A stretch of DNA of 64,000 nucleotides from an uncultured Pelagibacteraceae bacterium (GTDB taxonomy: Bacteria; Pseudomonadota; Alphaproteobacteria; Pelagibacterales; Pelagibacteraceae), in NCBI GenBank assembly GCA_902524345.1, contig CABZCX010000002.1, positions 1-64,000 on the forward strand, given 5' to 3'. Of the stretch, positions 8,356-17,264 are shown piece after piece. The notes under the pieces are model-generated. The model was not told the origin of the DNA. It saw nothing but the letters and a program-made list of their open reading frames with translations, and made no database searches. A program made the position numbers and the translations under genes. Positions within the stretch are counted from its first letter, which is position 1. The number at the start of each line of letters is the position of its first letter.

Positions 8356-9455
8356 AAGTAAAATTTAATAATCTTTTCTTACAAAACAAGCCTATTTTGG
8401 AAGATTCAAAAAAAATATTTGTTAATACATTTAAAAATTCCAAATTTGTATTTGGAAGTGAGATAGATAAGTTTGAAAAAAATTTTAGTAAAATTTTGGG
8501 TTCAAATTATTGTGTTTCTGTAGCCAATGGTACTGATGCATTAATCATAGCTCTAAAGTGTCTTGGTGTTAAATATGGAGATGAAGTAATTACATCTGCA
8601 CATACCTGGGTATCTACAGCTGGGGCAATAGTCGCTGTTGGTGCAAAACCAATATTTGTAGATACAGATAAATTTTTTTCTATAGATCCAGATAAAATTG
8701 AAAAAAAAATCTCAAGAAAAACAAAAGCAATAATACCTGTTCATCTTTATGGACAATCTTGTGATATGGACAAGATAATTAAAATAGCAAAAAAAAATAA
8801 TTTAAAGATAATAGAAGATTGTGCTCAAGCTCATTTATCTAAATATAAAAATAAATATTTAGGAAATTTTGGTGATGTCGGAACCTTTAGTTTTTTTCCA
8901 GCAAAAAATCTTGGTTCAATTGGTGATGCGGGAGCAATAGTATGTAAAAAAAAAAATTTATATCAACTTTTAAAAAGGTATAAAAATCATGGATCAATAA
9001 AAAAAAATATTCATGAAACTCTCGGTATAAATTCAAGAATGGATAGTATTCATGCTGCATTTTTAAATAAAAAAATAAAATATCTAAAAAAATTCAATTC
9101 TAGAAGAAATAAAATTGCTAAGATTTATTATTCTAAACTTAAAGATAATAAAGATATAGAATTACCTCATTTAAGAATAAAATCTAAACATACTTTTCAT
9201 CAATATGTAATAAAGGTAAAAAAAAACAGAGATAGATTAATCCAATATTTAACAAAGAAAAATATAGAAGTCGGAATTCATTATCCAAAAATGGTAATTA
9301 ATTTAAAACCATATAAAAAAAATATAAATAAGAAAGAGTTTAAAAATTGTTTGAAATATGAAAATTTAATTTTATCTTTGCCAATACACCCTTTTTTAAC
9401 TTACAAAGAAATATTTTTTATATGTAAAAATATTAATAATTTTTTTAAAAAATAA
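8352..9455 (+). CDS. DegT/DnrJ/EryC1-family PLP sugar aminotransferase (WbpE/WlbC-like)
   Basis: This 367-residue protein is near the usual length for the family. The PLP-binding lysine is K185 in FFPAKNLGSIGDAGA. An ANGTDAL phosphate-binding loop lies at 58-64 and EDCAQAH at 155-161 carries the Asp that binds the PLP ring nitrogen. DegT enzymes transaminate keto-sugar nucleotides. With the adjacent dehydrogenase and acetyltransferase it would convert a 3-keto to a 3-amino group, giving UDP-2,3-diacetamido uronic acid after acetylation. Its start overlaps the acetyltransferase stop by 4 bases. The family is certain and the specific sugar is an inference from the gene set. Confidence 0.9.
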   Translation: MKVKFNNLFLQNKPILEDSKKIFVNTFKNSKFVFGSEIDKFEKNFSKILGSNYCVSVANGTDALIIALKCLGVKYGDEVITSAHTWVSTAGAIVAVGAKPIFVDTDKFFSIDPDKIEKKISRKTKAIIPVHLYGQSCDMDKIIKIAKKNNLKIIEDCAQAHLSKYKNKYLGNFGDVGTFSFFPAKNLGSIGDAGAIVCKKKNLYQLLKRYKNHGSIKKNIHETLGINSRMDSIHAAFLNKKIKYLKKFNSRRNKIAKIYYSKLKDNKDIELPHLRIKSKHTFHQYVIKVKKNRDRLIQYLTKKNIEVGIHYPKMVINLKPYKKNINKKEFKNCLKYENLILSLPIHPFLTYKEIFFICKNINNFFKK

Positions 9456-9458
9456 TTA

Positions 9459-10643
9459 GTGAAAATCTTACACTTAATAAATTATTTCAATGATAATCTA
9501 GATTATCAAGAAAATAGATTAATAAATTTGCAAAAAATTAATGGTCACAAGGTAAATTTGATAACCTCTGACAGGTTTTTCCCATTTAAAGATTATAATT
9601 TGCTTTATAAAAAAACTTTAGGGAATAGAATTGTAGGATCTAAAGAGTATTTATATAAAGGCGTAAGCATCAAAAGAAAAAAAGTATTTTTTGAGAATAA
9701 AAATCATGCGCAATGTTTTTTTTTTAATATTTTAGACGTTATAAAACTAAATCCAGATATTATACATATTCACAATTGTGGAACCTACACATTTATTTCA
9801 ACATTAATTTATTCTTTTTTTTTAAAAAAGAGAGTATTTGTTGATTGTCACCAGGATAAAAATAATACGAAAAATAGTTTTTTAAATAAAGTCCATAATT
9901 ACATTTGGAAAATCATTTATAGTATATTTAGAACAACAATAATTTGTTTTTTACCAATTAACCAAGATTCTAAAAAGTTTATAAAGGATAATTTTAATAT
10001 AAGAGATGAAAATATTATAATATCACCCTTAGGTTTTGAAAAATGTAATAAATATGAATTTTATTACAAGAAGAAGTTACAATTTTTTAAATACTTTAAA
10101 AATAACGGAGAAAAAGACATAGTTATAATAAATTCTGGCAAACAAAACCACTCAAAAAAAATTGATAAATTAGTTGAATTTGTTGAAATACTTAATAAGA
10201 AAAAAATTAACTGCAAATTACTTTTGATAGGAAACAGTCCAAGAGAATATGATATTCTTTTAAAAAGTAAAATTACAAAAACCCACCGCGTTATAGGCCA
10301 AAATAAGATTTTACAATTACCTTTTCAAGATAAAAAAAGCCTTAGATATTTTTTAACTATATCTGACGTAGCTATTTGGCCAGGAATACCTTCAATAACT
10401 ATCCAAGAGTCATTATTTTTTAACAATATTTTGATGCTACCTCAAAAAAGTGCTTCATCCAATCTCTTAACATCAAAATTATTAATATTTCACAGTGACT
10501 TAAATAAAACTGCAAATAACTTAATCAGGGTAATTAGGAGTAAAAAAATTATAGAGTCGATTAGAATTAAAAACAGACATGTTCTAAAAAAAATAAGTTG
10601 GGAAAAAATAAACAGCGACTTAGAGAAAATTTATGAAAAATAA
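9459..10643 (+). CDS. GT4-like glycosyltransferase
   Basis: This 394-residue GT-B protein begins MKILHLINYFN, and a DIIHIHNCGTYTF segment near residue 100 is typical of the N-terminal domain of family GT4. The C-terminal domain has SGKQNHSKKIDKLVE (helix after the donor loop) and WPGIPSITIQESLFF, a diverged form of the EX7E region in which the first Glu is not evident. It probably transfers a sugar to the growing lipid-linked O-unit. The start is a GTG at 9459, three bases after the previous stop, and the 3' end overlaps the epimerase gene by 11 bases. Donor and acceptor are unknown. Confidence 0.75.
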   Translation: MKILHLINYFNDNLDYQENRLINLQKINGHKVNLITSDRFFPFKDYNLLYKKTLGNRIVGSKEYLYKGVSIKRKKVFFENKNHAQCFFFNILDVIKLNPDIIHIHNCGTYTFISTLIYSFFLKKRVFVDCHQDKNNTKNSFLNKVHNYIWKIIYSIFRTTIICFLPINQDSKKFIKDNFNIRDENIIISPLGFEKCNKYEFYYKKKLQFFKYFKNNGEKDIVIINSGKQNHSKKIDKLVEFVEILNKKKINCKLLLIGNSPREYDILLKSKITKTHRVIGQNKILQLPFQDKKSLRYFLTISDVAIWPGIPSITIQESLFFNNILMLPQKSASSNLLTSKLLIFHSDLNKTANNLIRVIRSKKIIESIRIKNRHVLKKISWEKINSDLEKIYEK

Positions 10644-11625
10644 AAAAATTAATATTTTATTAACAGGAGGTGCGGGTTATATTGGAAGTGTTTTAGCTCA
10701 ACATCTATTAGAAAAAAATTACAACGTATTTGTAATTGATAATTTGACCACAGGTCATGTGTCTTTGGTTCCAAAGAAGTGTATTTTTTTTCAGGGAGAT
10801 TTTTCCTCTAAAAGAATATTAAAAGAAGTTTTTAAAAATCGGATAGATATCATTGTCCATATGGCTGCTTATATCGAGGTCGAAGAGTCAATAAAGAAAA
10901 AAAGGAAATATATGGATAATAATTACAAGAAATTCAAAATTTTTTTAAAATTCACAAATAAATATTGTAAAAATATAATATTTGCTTCGACTGCCTCGGT
11001 TTACAAATCTAAAAATAAACTGATTAAAGAAAATTCAATTATAGATCCGATTAACCCTTATGCAGAGAGCAAATTGCAAGCTGAAAATTTTCTAATAAGT
11101 TTCGCTGAAAAAAAAATAAATTATGTCATTTTGAGATTTTTTAATGTTGCTGGTGCTCACAAAAAATTGAAATCTGGATTAGTCACAAATAAACCAACAC
11201 ATTTGATCAAAAGACTCTGTGTATTTGCTGTGAAAAAGAAAAAAAATTTTTCTATATTTGGAAACAGCTATAATACACCAGATGGTACTGCTATTAGAGA
11301 TTATATTCATGTTTCTGATTTGTGTAACATTATACTTTTAACTATTCCTAAAATTTTAAAAAAAAGAGTTTCAAAAATTTTCAACTGTGGTTATGGAAAA
11401 GGTTTTTCTGTAAAAGAAGTTTTCGAAAAGTTTAATAAATTATCTGATTTCAAGCTTAAACCAATCATTAAAAAAGCAAGAAAAGGTGATGTCAAAATTT
11501 TAGTCTCTAACTCAAATAAGATTAAAAAATTTTTAAATTGGAAACCACAATTTAATAATTTATCACTAATTTTAAAAAGTAGTATAAGATGGGAAAAAAA
11601 AATTAAACAAGAAAATTTTAAGTAA
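10633..11625 (+). CDS. UDP-glucose 4-epimerase-like sugar-nucleotide epimerase (GalE family)
   Basis: This is a 330-residue extended short-chain dehydrogenase. It has the NAD loop TGGAGYIGS at 11-19, an ASTASVY strand at 118-124 and the catalytic Tyr-Lys pair Y143/K147 in NPYAESKLQAE. An RDYIHVSDL stretch in the C-terminal part is the classic GalE sugar-binding end. It likely interconverts UDP-Glc/UDP-Gal or the N-acetyl forms to supply a precursor for this polysaccharide. It overlaps the preceding glycosyltransferase by 11 bases and is followed 9 bases later by a WaaL/Wzy-like gene. Whether it acts on UDP-Gal or UDP-GalNAc cannot be told from these motifs. Confidence 0.88.
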   Translation: MKNKKINILLTGGAGYIGSVLAQHLLEKNYNVFVIDNLTTGHVSLVPKKCIFFQGDFSSKRILKEVFKNRIDIIVHMAAYIEVEESIKKKRKYMDNNYKKFKIFLKFTNKYCKNIIFASTASVYKSKNKLIKENSIIDPINPYAESKLQAENFLISFAEKKINYVILRFFNVAGAHKKLKSGLVTNKPTHLIKRLCVFAVKKKKNFSIFGNSYNTPDGTAIRDYIHVSDLCNIILLTIPKILKKRVSKIFNCGYGKGFSVKEVFEKFNKLSDFKLKPIIKKARKGDVKILVSNSNKIKKFLNWKPQFNNLSLILKSSIRWEKKIKQENFK

Positions 11626-11634
11626 TTTTATTAA

Positions 11635-12900
11635 ATGACCAAGAAAATTTATCAAAAAGATATTATTACTTATTTGTCATTTGTATTTATCTCTTTTCCA
11701 ATTTTATTAATATCAGGTCCATTCTTGTCAGATTTATTGGTTGTTTTCTTCTCAATATTTTTTTTAATAAGATATAGATATTTTCAATTCAGCAGCAAGT
11801 GTCGTATTTTTCTTTTTCTTATATCTATATTTTATATTTTGATCAATATTTCCTCAATTTTAAGTGACAACATTTTTTTAAGTTCAAAAAGTACACTACC
11901 TTATTTTCGTTTTATTTTTTTCGCATTTGTAATTTCATTGCTTATAAGACAGATAGAAAAAAATGATGTTATTAAAAATTATTTTAATATAATATTTCAA
12001 TTTATATTTATATTTTTATTCATTGATAGTTTTTATCAATTTGTCAATTTAGAAAATCTATTTGGTTTCAGGATTTCTGAGCATATGAGTGACGAAAGAG
12101 TAAGCAGTCTATTTGGAGAAGAATTAATTTTAGGTAGTTATATTTCAAAAATAATGTTTCTTTATTTAGGATTCCTTCACGGAAAACAAAATAATCCCAA
12201 AAATTTTTTAAACATAGATTTAAAAATTTTATTTATTTTATTAATCACTCTTTCAACAATTTTCATAAGTGGTGATAGAGCTGCATTCGTTTTAGCAGTA
12301 GCAGGAACTTTTATGTATTTATTGATTAATCTAAATTTTAAAGCTACGGGGATAATTGTAGGATTTATGGTAATTATTTTTTTTATATTACAAAGTAACC
12401 CAAGTTATAAAAGCAGATATGATGTTTTATTTCAGACTATATTTATTGATAGAGTTATAGGACAATCAACACATCACCAACATTTTAAAACAGCCTATAA
12501 AATGTTTGATGAAAGAAAACTTTTTGGACACGGTGTCAAGTCTTTTAGAAATAAATGCAATCTTAAAAAGTTTAATAGCGGGCCAAAATCATGTTCAACG
12601 CATCCTCATAATTATTATCTTCAATTATTATCTGCAACTGGAATTTTTACTTTTATAATTTTGACAATTTTTTTTATTTTTATTTTAAAAGAACTGATAG
12701 CGAACTTTATCATTAGGATTAAAAAAAAAAAAATAAATAACAAAAAAGTTTGCTATTTAATATCTGTGTTTATTGCAATTTTCCCATTTGCAACTACTGG
12801 AAGTTTTTTTAATAATTGGATTTCATTCACTATATTTTTATCTTTGGGATTTTTATTAAGTGAGTATAAAATATTTAGTTATTCAATGAAAAAAAAGTAA
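11635..12900 (+). CDS. O-antigen ligase/polymerase family membrane protein (WaaL/Wzy, PF04932-like)
   Basis: This 421-residue protein has about ten to twelve membrane helices. A large periplasmic loop after residue 270 contains FGHGVKSF and then HPHNYYLQLLSATG, the H-x-HN-x-YL pattern characteristic of the WaaL/RfaL and Wzy family. WaaL transfers finished O-antigen from undecaprenyl diphosphate to lipid A-core, and Wzy polymerises repeat units. With another Wzy-like protein at 3054, this one is my better candidate for the ligase, but the pair could be reversed. It is the last plus-strand gene of the first operon, and the next gene faces it from the other strand. Confidence 0.78.
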   Translation: MTKKIYQKDIITYLSFVFISFPILLISGPFLSDLLVVFFSIFFLIRYRYFQFSSKCRIFLFLISIFYILINISSILSDNIFLSSKSTLPYFRFIFFAFVISLLIRQIEKNDVIKNYFNIIFQFIFIFLFIDSFYQFVNLENLFGFRISEHMSDERVSSLFGEELILGSYISKIMFLYLGFLHGKQNNPKNFLNIDLKILFILLITLSTIFISGDRAAFVLAVAGTFMYLLINLNFKATGIIVGFMVIIFFILQSNPSYKSRYDVLFQTIFIDRVIGQSTHHQHFKTAYKMFDERKLFGHGVKSFRNKCNLKKFNSGPKSCSTHPHNYYLQLLSATGIFTFIILTIFFIFILKELIANFIIRIKKKKINNKKVCYLISVFIAIFPFATTGSFFNNWISFTIFLSLGFLLSEYKIFSYSMKKK

Positions 12901-12923
12901 AATTTACTTTTAAAATTTGTTTA

Positions 12924-14606
12924 TTATTTTAATGAAAAAAATCTATAATTGAGAAATTTTTTTACCTCTATATTTTTTAAATTTTGCTCATAGTTTGTAC
13001 AAGGAGATTTTTTATAACCACAAAGTTCATTATTTTTGGTATAATATAAAACGAAATTATCATCATTTTTCTCATAATATGTAGTTTTTTTGTAGATTGT
13101 TGGATAAATATTTTTATCAAAATTATTATAAATTTTAATTAAATTTTTAGAAACAAGAACAAATATACTCAAAATTATTATATATTTTAATTTAGAAAAA
13201 TATTTATTTTTAATAAATAGATATGAAATTAAAAAAAGTTGGATAAAGATGTATGCCAGTCCGTAACGCATTATTGGAAATTTGATGAACCATAAAAGTA
13301 ATGCGATTAAATTTATGATAAACAAAATTCTAAATAATTTGTTATTTTCTTTTTTATTTGATTTATAAATTTTTTTTCTTTCCAAGATCAATAAAATCAA
13401 AATAAGAATTAAAAAAGGTGTGATTTTTTTTAAAATATGTAATCCATGCACATTTGACCACTCTTCGAGCCAAAAGAACTTTTTTAGATAATTTTTTTGA
13501 GACTCGATTTTATCAATATTTTTTCCCAGGCTTTTTTGTTTTTTATTATATGTATTCCAATTTTTTGCCCAGGCTTCTGACTCTAGAGAAATTTGATTGG
13601 CGTCAATAAAATTTTTATTTTCAGTATTGTACCAGGGTAGCTTATTTATACAGGTAAAGCTTGCAGGATAAACTGCACAACCACTTACAAGAACATTTTT
13701 GAGGAACCACAAAAACAAAAAAAATACACAAATCAGATTTGGTAAGTTAATAATTCTTAAACTCTTTTTGGATATCCACAAATAAAAAGATAGTATCAAA
13801 GGAACAAAATAAAAAACTTTCAGGGTAAAAATAAAAGAAGCTAATAGAGAAATTTTATTTTTTAAATAGAGTGTATTTGTCTCAAAATTTCTGATAAAAA
13901 AACTTATAAAATAAAGAAAGAAAATTGTTGCCACATTATCATTTCCATAATCACTATATCGATTCATTCTTAAACAAATAAATATTAAAGAGGAGACAAT
14001 AAAAAAATTATGTAGATTATAATAATTATCCTTTTTAAGGATTTTAGAAATTTGATTTATTAAATATAAAAGAAAAAATGAGAACGCTAAAGATATTGGA
14101 ATTATTGTACCATGAGCTCCAAAGATATGATTATTAAAAAATGCATTAATGTATTGTAGGATAGATATGTGTCCAAACCTAAAATGCATCAGAGATGAGC
14201 CAGATAAAATTTTGTACTCATTTACAATATTTGAAAATGGTAAATGATATAAAAAAGCATCAGGATCATAATTGTTAGAAAAAGCCACAAATATTATTGC
14301 TATAAAACTGATTTTTAAGGATGTAATTGCAACATCTAGTATATCTCTCAATTTATTTTTATTTTGGAAAATAAAAAAAACTATTATCAACAAAAAAATA
14401 GTTGTAGTGAGATTTTTGCTTAAGGGTAAAAAGAAATTTAAAAAAAATGAAATGAAACCTATGTATATAAAACCAAATAATCCACTTTCAACTGAATTTT
14501 GTTGAATTTGAATTTTTGATATTTTATTTAAATGGTGCCCCGAGCTTATTAAGAAAATTGATGATAAAAATAAATTTAAAAAAAGAAAAACCATAGTATT
14601 AATCAT
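12924..14606 (-). CDS. Multi-pass membrane protein, possible GT-C glycosyltransferase
   Basis: This 560-residue protein has a dozen or more hydrophobic helices. After the third helix a loop reads NNYDPDAFLYHLPF, with an acidic pair and a His. Such an acidic loop early in the protein resembles the first extracytoplasmic loop of GT-C enzymes that use polyprenyl-phosphate sugars. A large soluble segment follows near residues 325-380. The divergent neighbour at 14680 looks like a polyprenyl-phosphate sugar synthase, which would supply the donor. I know no precise family, so this function is an inference. The ATG at 14606 is the first of two (MINTM). It is convergent with the WaaL-like gene, with a 23-base gap and no terminator hairpin. 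Confidence 0.5.
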   Translation of the reverse strand: MINTMVFLFLNLFLSSIFLISSGHHLNKISKIQIQQNSVESGLFGFIYIGFISFFLNFFLPLSKNLTTTIFLLIIVFFIFQNKNKLRDILDVAITSLKISFIAIIFVAFSNNYDPDAFLYHLPFSNIVNEYKILSGSSLMHFRFGHISILQYINAFFNNHIFGAHGTIIPISLAFSFFLLYLINQISKILKKDNYYNLHNFFIVSSLIFICLRMNRYSDYGNDNVATIFFLYFISFFIRNFETNTLYLKNKISLLASFIFTLKVFYFVPLILSFYLWISKKSLRIINLPNLICVFFLFLWFLKNVLVSGCAVYPASFTCINKLPWYNTENKNFIDANQISLESEAWAKNWNTYNKKQKSLGKNIDKIESQKNYLKKFFWLEEWSNVHGLHILKKITPFLILILILLILERKKIYKSNKKENNKLFRILFIINLIALLLWFIKFPIMRYGLAYIFIQLFLISYLFIKNKYFSKLKYIIILSIFVLVSKNLIKIYNNFDKNIYPTIYKKTTYYEKNDDNFVLYYTKNNELCGYKKSPCTNYEQNLKNIEVKKFLNYRFFSLK

Positions 14607-14679
14607 AATTATATCAGTTTATTATGTTTATATGAATTTATTATCAAAAATTTTAATGAAAAATGAATTAATTTAATAA

Positions 14680-15384
14680 ATGTTATTATCAGTAATAATA
14701 CCAAATTATAATGAGGAAAGAACAATAGAAATTATCGTTGAAAAAGTAATTGTACAGAAAAAAAATATTGAATTAGAAATTATAGTTGTTGATGATTTTT
14801 CATCAGATAAATCAAAAGAAATTCTCAATAAATTAAAGTCCAAAGGTAAGATTGATCATTTAATTTTACATGAAAAAAATTATGGAAAAGGTTATGCTAT
14901 ACAAACAGGTTTAAAAATGTGTTCAGGTGAGATTACAGTAATTCAAGATGCTGATTTGGAGTATGATCCGGTGGACTTTCAACGCATGTTATACATAATG
15001 AAACAAAAAAAACTAAGTTGTTTATATGGATCTAGAGTTTTAGGAAAGAATAGATACAATCAAAAAAATTTTACCTCTTTTTTTAGAATTTTTGCAAACC
15101 ATATTTTGACTATTTTTACTAACATAATCTATGGACAAAAATTAACAGACGCTCATACTTGCTATAAAATGGTTGAAACAAATTTGATTAAAAGTCTTAA
15201 TTTAAAAGAAAAAAAATTTGCTTTTTGTCCAGAACTAACAGCAAAAGTATCCAAAAGAGGTGTTACCATTGAAGAATGTGCAATAAGCTACAAAGGTAGA
15301 ACTTACAAAGAAGGAAAAAAAATAAATTTTTTTGATGGGTTAGAAGCCATATGGGTATTGATTAAATATAGATTTTATGACTAA
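14680..15384 (+). CDS. GT2 glycosyltransferase, polyprenyl-phosphate sugar synthase type
   Basis: This 234-residue GT-A protein begins SVIIPNYNEERTI, has VVDDFSSD at 36-43 and has the metal-binding motif QDADLEYDP at 89-97. That form of DxD is typical of dolichyl/polyprenyl-phosphate mannose or glucose synthases. Unlike ArnC or GtrB it lacks C-terminal membrane helices. It would make a lipid-phosphate-linked sugar on the cytoplasmic face for a GT-C transferase, and the divergent gene at 12924-14606 is a candidate partner. The intergenic 73 bases should hold both promoters, but no convincing -35/-10 pair stood out. It overlaps the next gene by 8 bases. Confidence 0.8.
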   Translation: MLLSVIIPNYNEERTIEIIVEKVIVQKKNIELEIIVVDDFSSDKSKEILNKLKSKGKIDHLILHEKNYGKGYAIQTGLKMCSGEITVIQDADLEYDPVDFQRMLYIMKQKKLSCLYGSRVLGKNRYNQKNFTSFFRIFANHILTIFTNIIYGQKLTDAHTCYKMVETNLIKSLNLKEKKFAFCPELTAKVSKRGVTIEECAISYKGRTYKEGKKINFFDGLEAIWVLIKYRFYD

Positions 15385-16171
15385 ACCTTATTTTTCAATA
15401 GTTACCACAACTAAAAATTGTCAAAGCACAATTATTGAAACATTAAATAGTGTAAAAATTCAAACTTTTGAAGATTATGAGCATATAGTTATAGATAGTT
15501 TTTCTGATGACAAGACCTTTGAATTAATTGAAAATTTTAATTCAAACAAAATTTTTAAAAAACAGATAAGAGACAACAGTTGTTTTGAGGGATTAAATAA
15601 CGCTTATAAATTTGTGAATGGAAAATTTATTGTTTTATTACACTCGGGAGACTTACTTTATTCTCCACAAACTCTTGAAAAAGTAAAAAAAAATATTGAT
15701 GAAAAAACTGACTTATTAATTTGCAATTGTATTTATTACAATAAATTAGATAAAATAAAAAGAATATGGGAGATTAATACTAACAATTTAAATTTAAAAA
15801 ATTGTTATACGATTCCTCATACAGCAACTGTTATGAACACAAAACTTGTAAAGGAAATTGGTGATTATAAGCTAGACTTTAAAATTGCTTCAGATACTGA
15901 ATATATTTTAAGAATATTTAAAAATAGGCAGATTAATTATATTTTGTTAGCTGACTTTTTGTGTTTTATGAAACTTGGGGGGATGAGTACAAGTTCTAAA
16001 TTTGTCTTTAAAAAAGTAAAAGAGGATTTGGATATCTATTTAGAGTATTTTGGTAAAATCAAATTTATGATTATCTATTTGAAAAAAATATTTATTAAAT
16101 TCAGACAATATAGAAAACTTAAAGATAAAGAAATTCATAATAAAAACTTATTACTTATTAAAAAAAATTAA
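15377..16171 (+). CDS. GT2-family glycosyltransferase
   Basis: This 264-residue protein opens with YFSIVTTTKNCQSTI, followed by IVIDSFSDDKTF (about 36-47) and LLHSGDLLY near residue 90. In this subgroup SGD takes the place of DxD, as in WcaE-like colanic acid transferases. A later TDTEYILRIF-like segment (SDTEYILRIF) is the usual acceptor-side acidic motif. It probably adds one sugar to the O-unit. The ATG overlaps the previous GT2 gene by 8 bases, so the two are co-translated. A 61-base AT-rich gap precedes gmd. The donor might be GDP-fucose made by the next genes, but that is only a guess from adjacency. Confidence 0.82.
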   Translation: MTKPYFSIVTTTKNCQSTIIETLNSVKIQTFEDYEHIVIDSFSDDKTFELIENFNSNKIFKKQIRDNSCFEGLNNAYKFVNGKFIVLLHSGDLLYSPQTLEKVKKNIDEKTDLLICNCIYYNKLDKIKRIWEINTNNLNLKNCYTIPHTATVMNTKLVKEIGDYKLDFKIASDTEYILRIFKNRQINYILLADFLCFMKLGGMSTSSKFVFKKVKEDLDIYLEYFGKIKFMIIYLKKIFIKFRQYRKLKDKEIHNKNLLLIKKN

Positions 16172-16232
16172 ATTACAATTTACTTTATTTTTCTTGATTA
16201 ATTAAATTATTAGTAATAATAGATTATTTCAG

Positions 16233-17264
16233 ATGAAAAAAAAAGTTGCACTAATTTTCGGAGTTACTGGCCAGGATGGTGCATATCTCTCAAAATTTTT
16301 ACTAAAAAAAAAATATACAGTTCACGGAGTCAAAAGAAGAAATTCTACTTTAAATACTTATAGAATTGATGATATTTATAGAGCACCATTTTCAAAGAAA
16401 AACAAATTTATTCTACATTATGGAGATATATCAGATTCTTTGTCAGTATTTAAAATCATTAAAAAAGTTCAACCAGATGAAATATACAATTTAGCTGCTC
16501 AATCACATGTAGCTGTTTCTTTTAACCTCCCAGAATATACGACTAATGTTGATGCTCTTGGAACTTTGAGAATTTTAGATGCTATTGTTCAATCAAAAAA
16601 AAAAATAAAATATTATCAAGCTGGATCCTCAGAGATGTTTGGTAAAGTTTTTGAAAATCCTCAAACTGAAAAAACTCCCTTTTATCCAAGAAGTCCTTAC
16701 GGTGTCGCAAAAGTTTATTCCCACTGGATCACAGTAAACTATAGAGAGTCATATAATTTATTTGCTTGCAACGGAATATTATTTAATCATGAAAGTCCTT
16801 TAAGGGGCGAGACATTTGTTACAAAAAAAGTGGTAAGGGCGCTGTGTAGGATTAAACAAAAAAAACAAAAAAAATTATTTGTAGGGAACATTTACTCTAA
16901 AAGAGATTGGGGTCATGCAATAGATTATGTAGAAGCGATGTGGAAAATTCTACAATACAAAAAACCAGAAGACTTTGTTATTTGTACCGGTAAACAATAT
17001 ACAATTAAACAATTTATCAACATGGTTGCCAAACAACTAAAAATTAAACTTAGATGGAAAGGAAAAGGGCTCAAAGAAAAGGGAATAGATGAAAATAATA
17101 ATGTTATTATTGAATGTAAAAAAAAATATTTAAGACCTGCCGAGGTTGATACCCTTAGAGGCAATTATTCAAAAGCTAAAAAACTTCTTAACTGGAAACC
17201 AAAACATAATATTCAATCTTTAATCAATGAAATGATAAAGTATGAATATAATTTAAAGGTTTAA
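16233..17264 (+). CDS. gmd: GDP-mannose 4,6-dehydratase
   Basis: This 343-residue protein closely follows the Gmd pattern: GVTGQDGAYL at 10-19 for NADP, a KRRNST element at 34-39 and LAAQSHVAVSF at 87-97. It also has GSSEMFG at 131-137 and the catalytic YxxxK pair Y156/K160. A LFNHESPLRGETFVT segment is diagnostic for the family. It converts GDP-D-mannose to GDP-4-keto-6-deoxy-D-mannose. The next gene, overlapping by one base, is GDP-L-fucose synthase, so the pair makes GDP-L-fucose. The GDP-mannose genes manB and manC are not in this window. Its start follows an AT-rich 61-base gap that may carry a promoter. Confidence 0.97.
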   Translation: MKKKVALIFGVTGQDGAYLSKFLLKKKYTVHGVKRRNSTLNTYRIDDIYRAPFSKKNKFILHYGDISDSLSVFKIIKKVQPDEIYNLAAQSHVAVSFNLPEYTTNVDALGTLRILDAIVQSKKKIKYYQAGSSEMFGKVFENPQTEKTPFYPRSPYGVAKVYSHWITVNYRESYNLFACNGILFNHESPLRGETFVTKKVVRALCRIKQKKQKKLFVGNIYSKRDWGHAIDYVEAMWKILQYKKPEDFVICTGKQYTIKQFINMVAKQLKIKLRWKGKGLKEKGIDENNNVIIECKKKYLRPAEVDTLRGNYSKAKKLLNWKPKHNIQSLINEMIKYEYNLKV

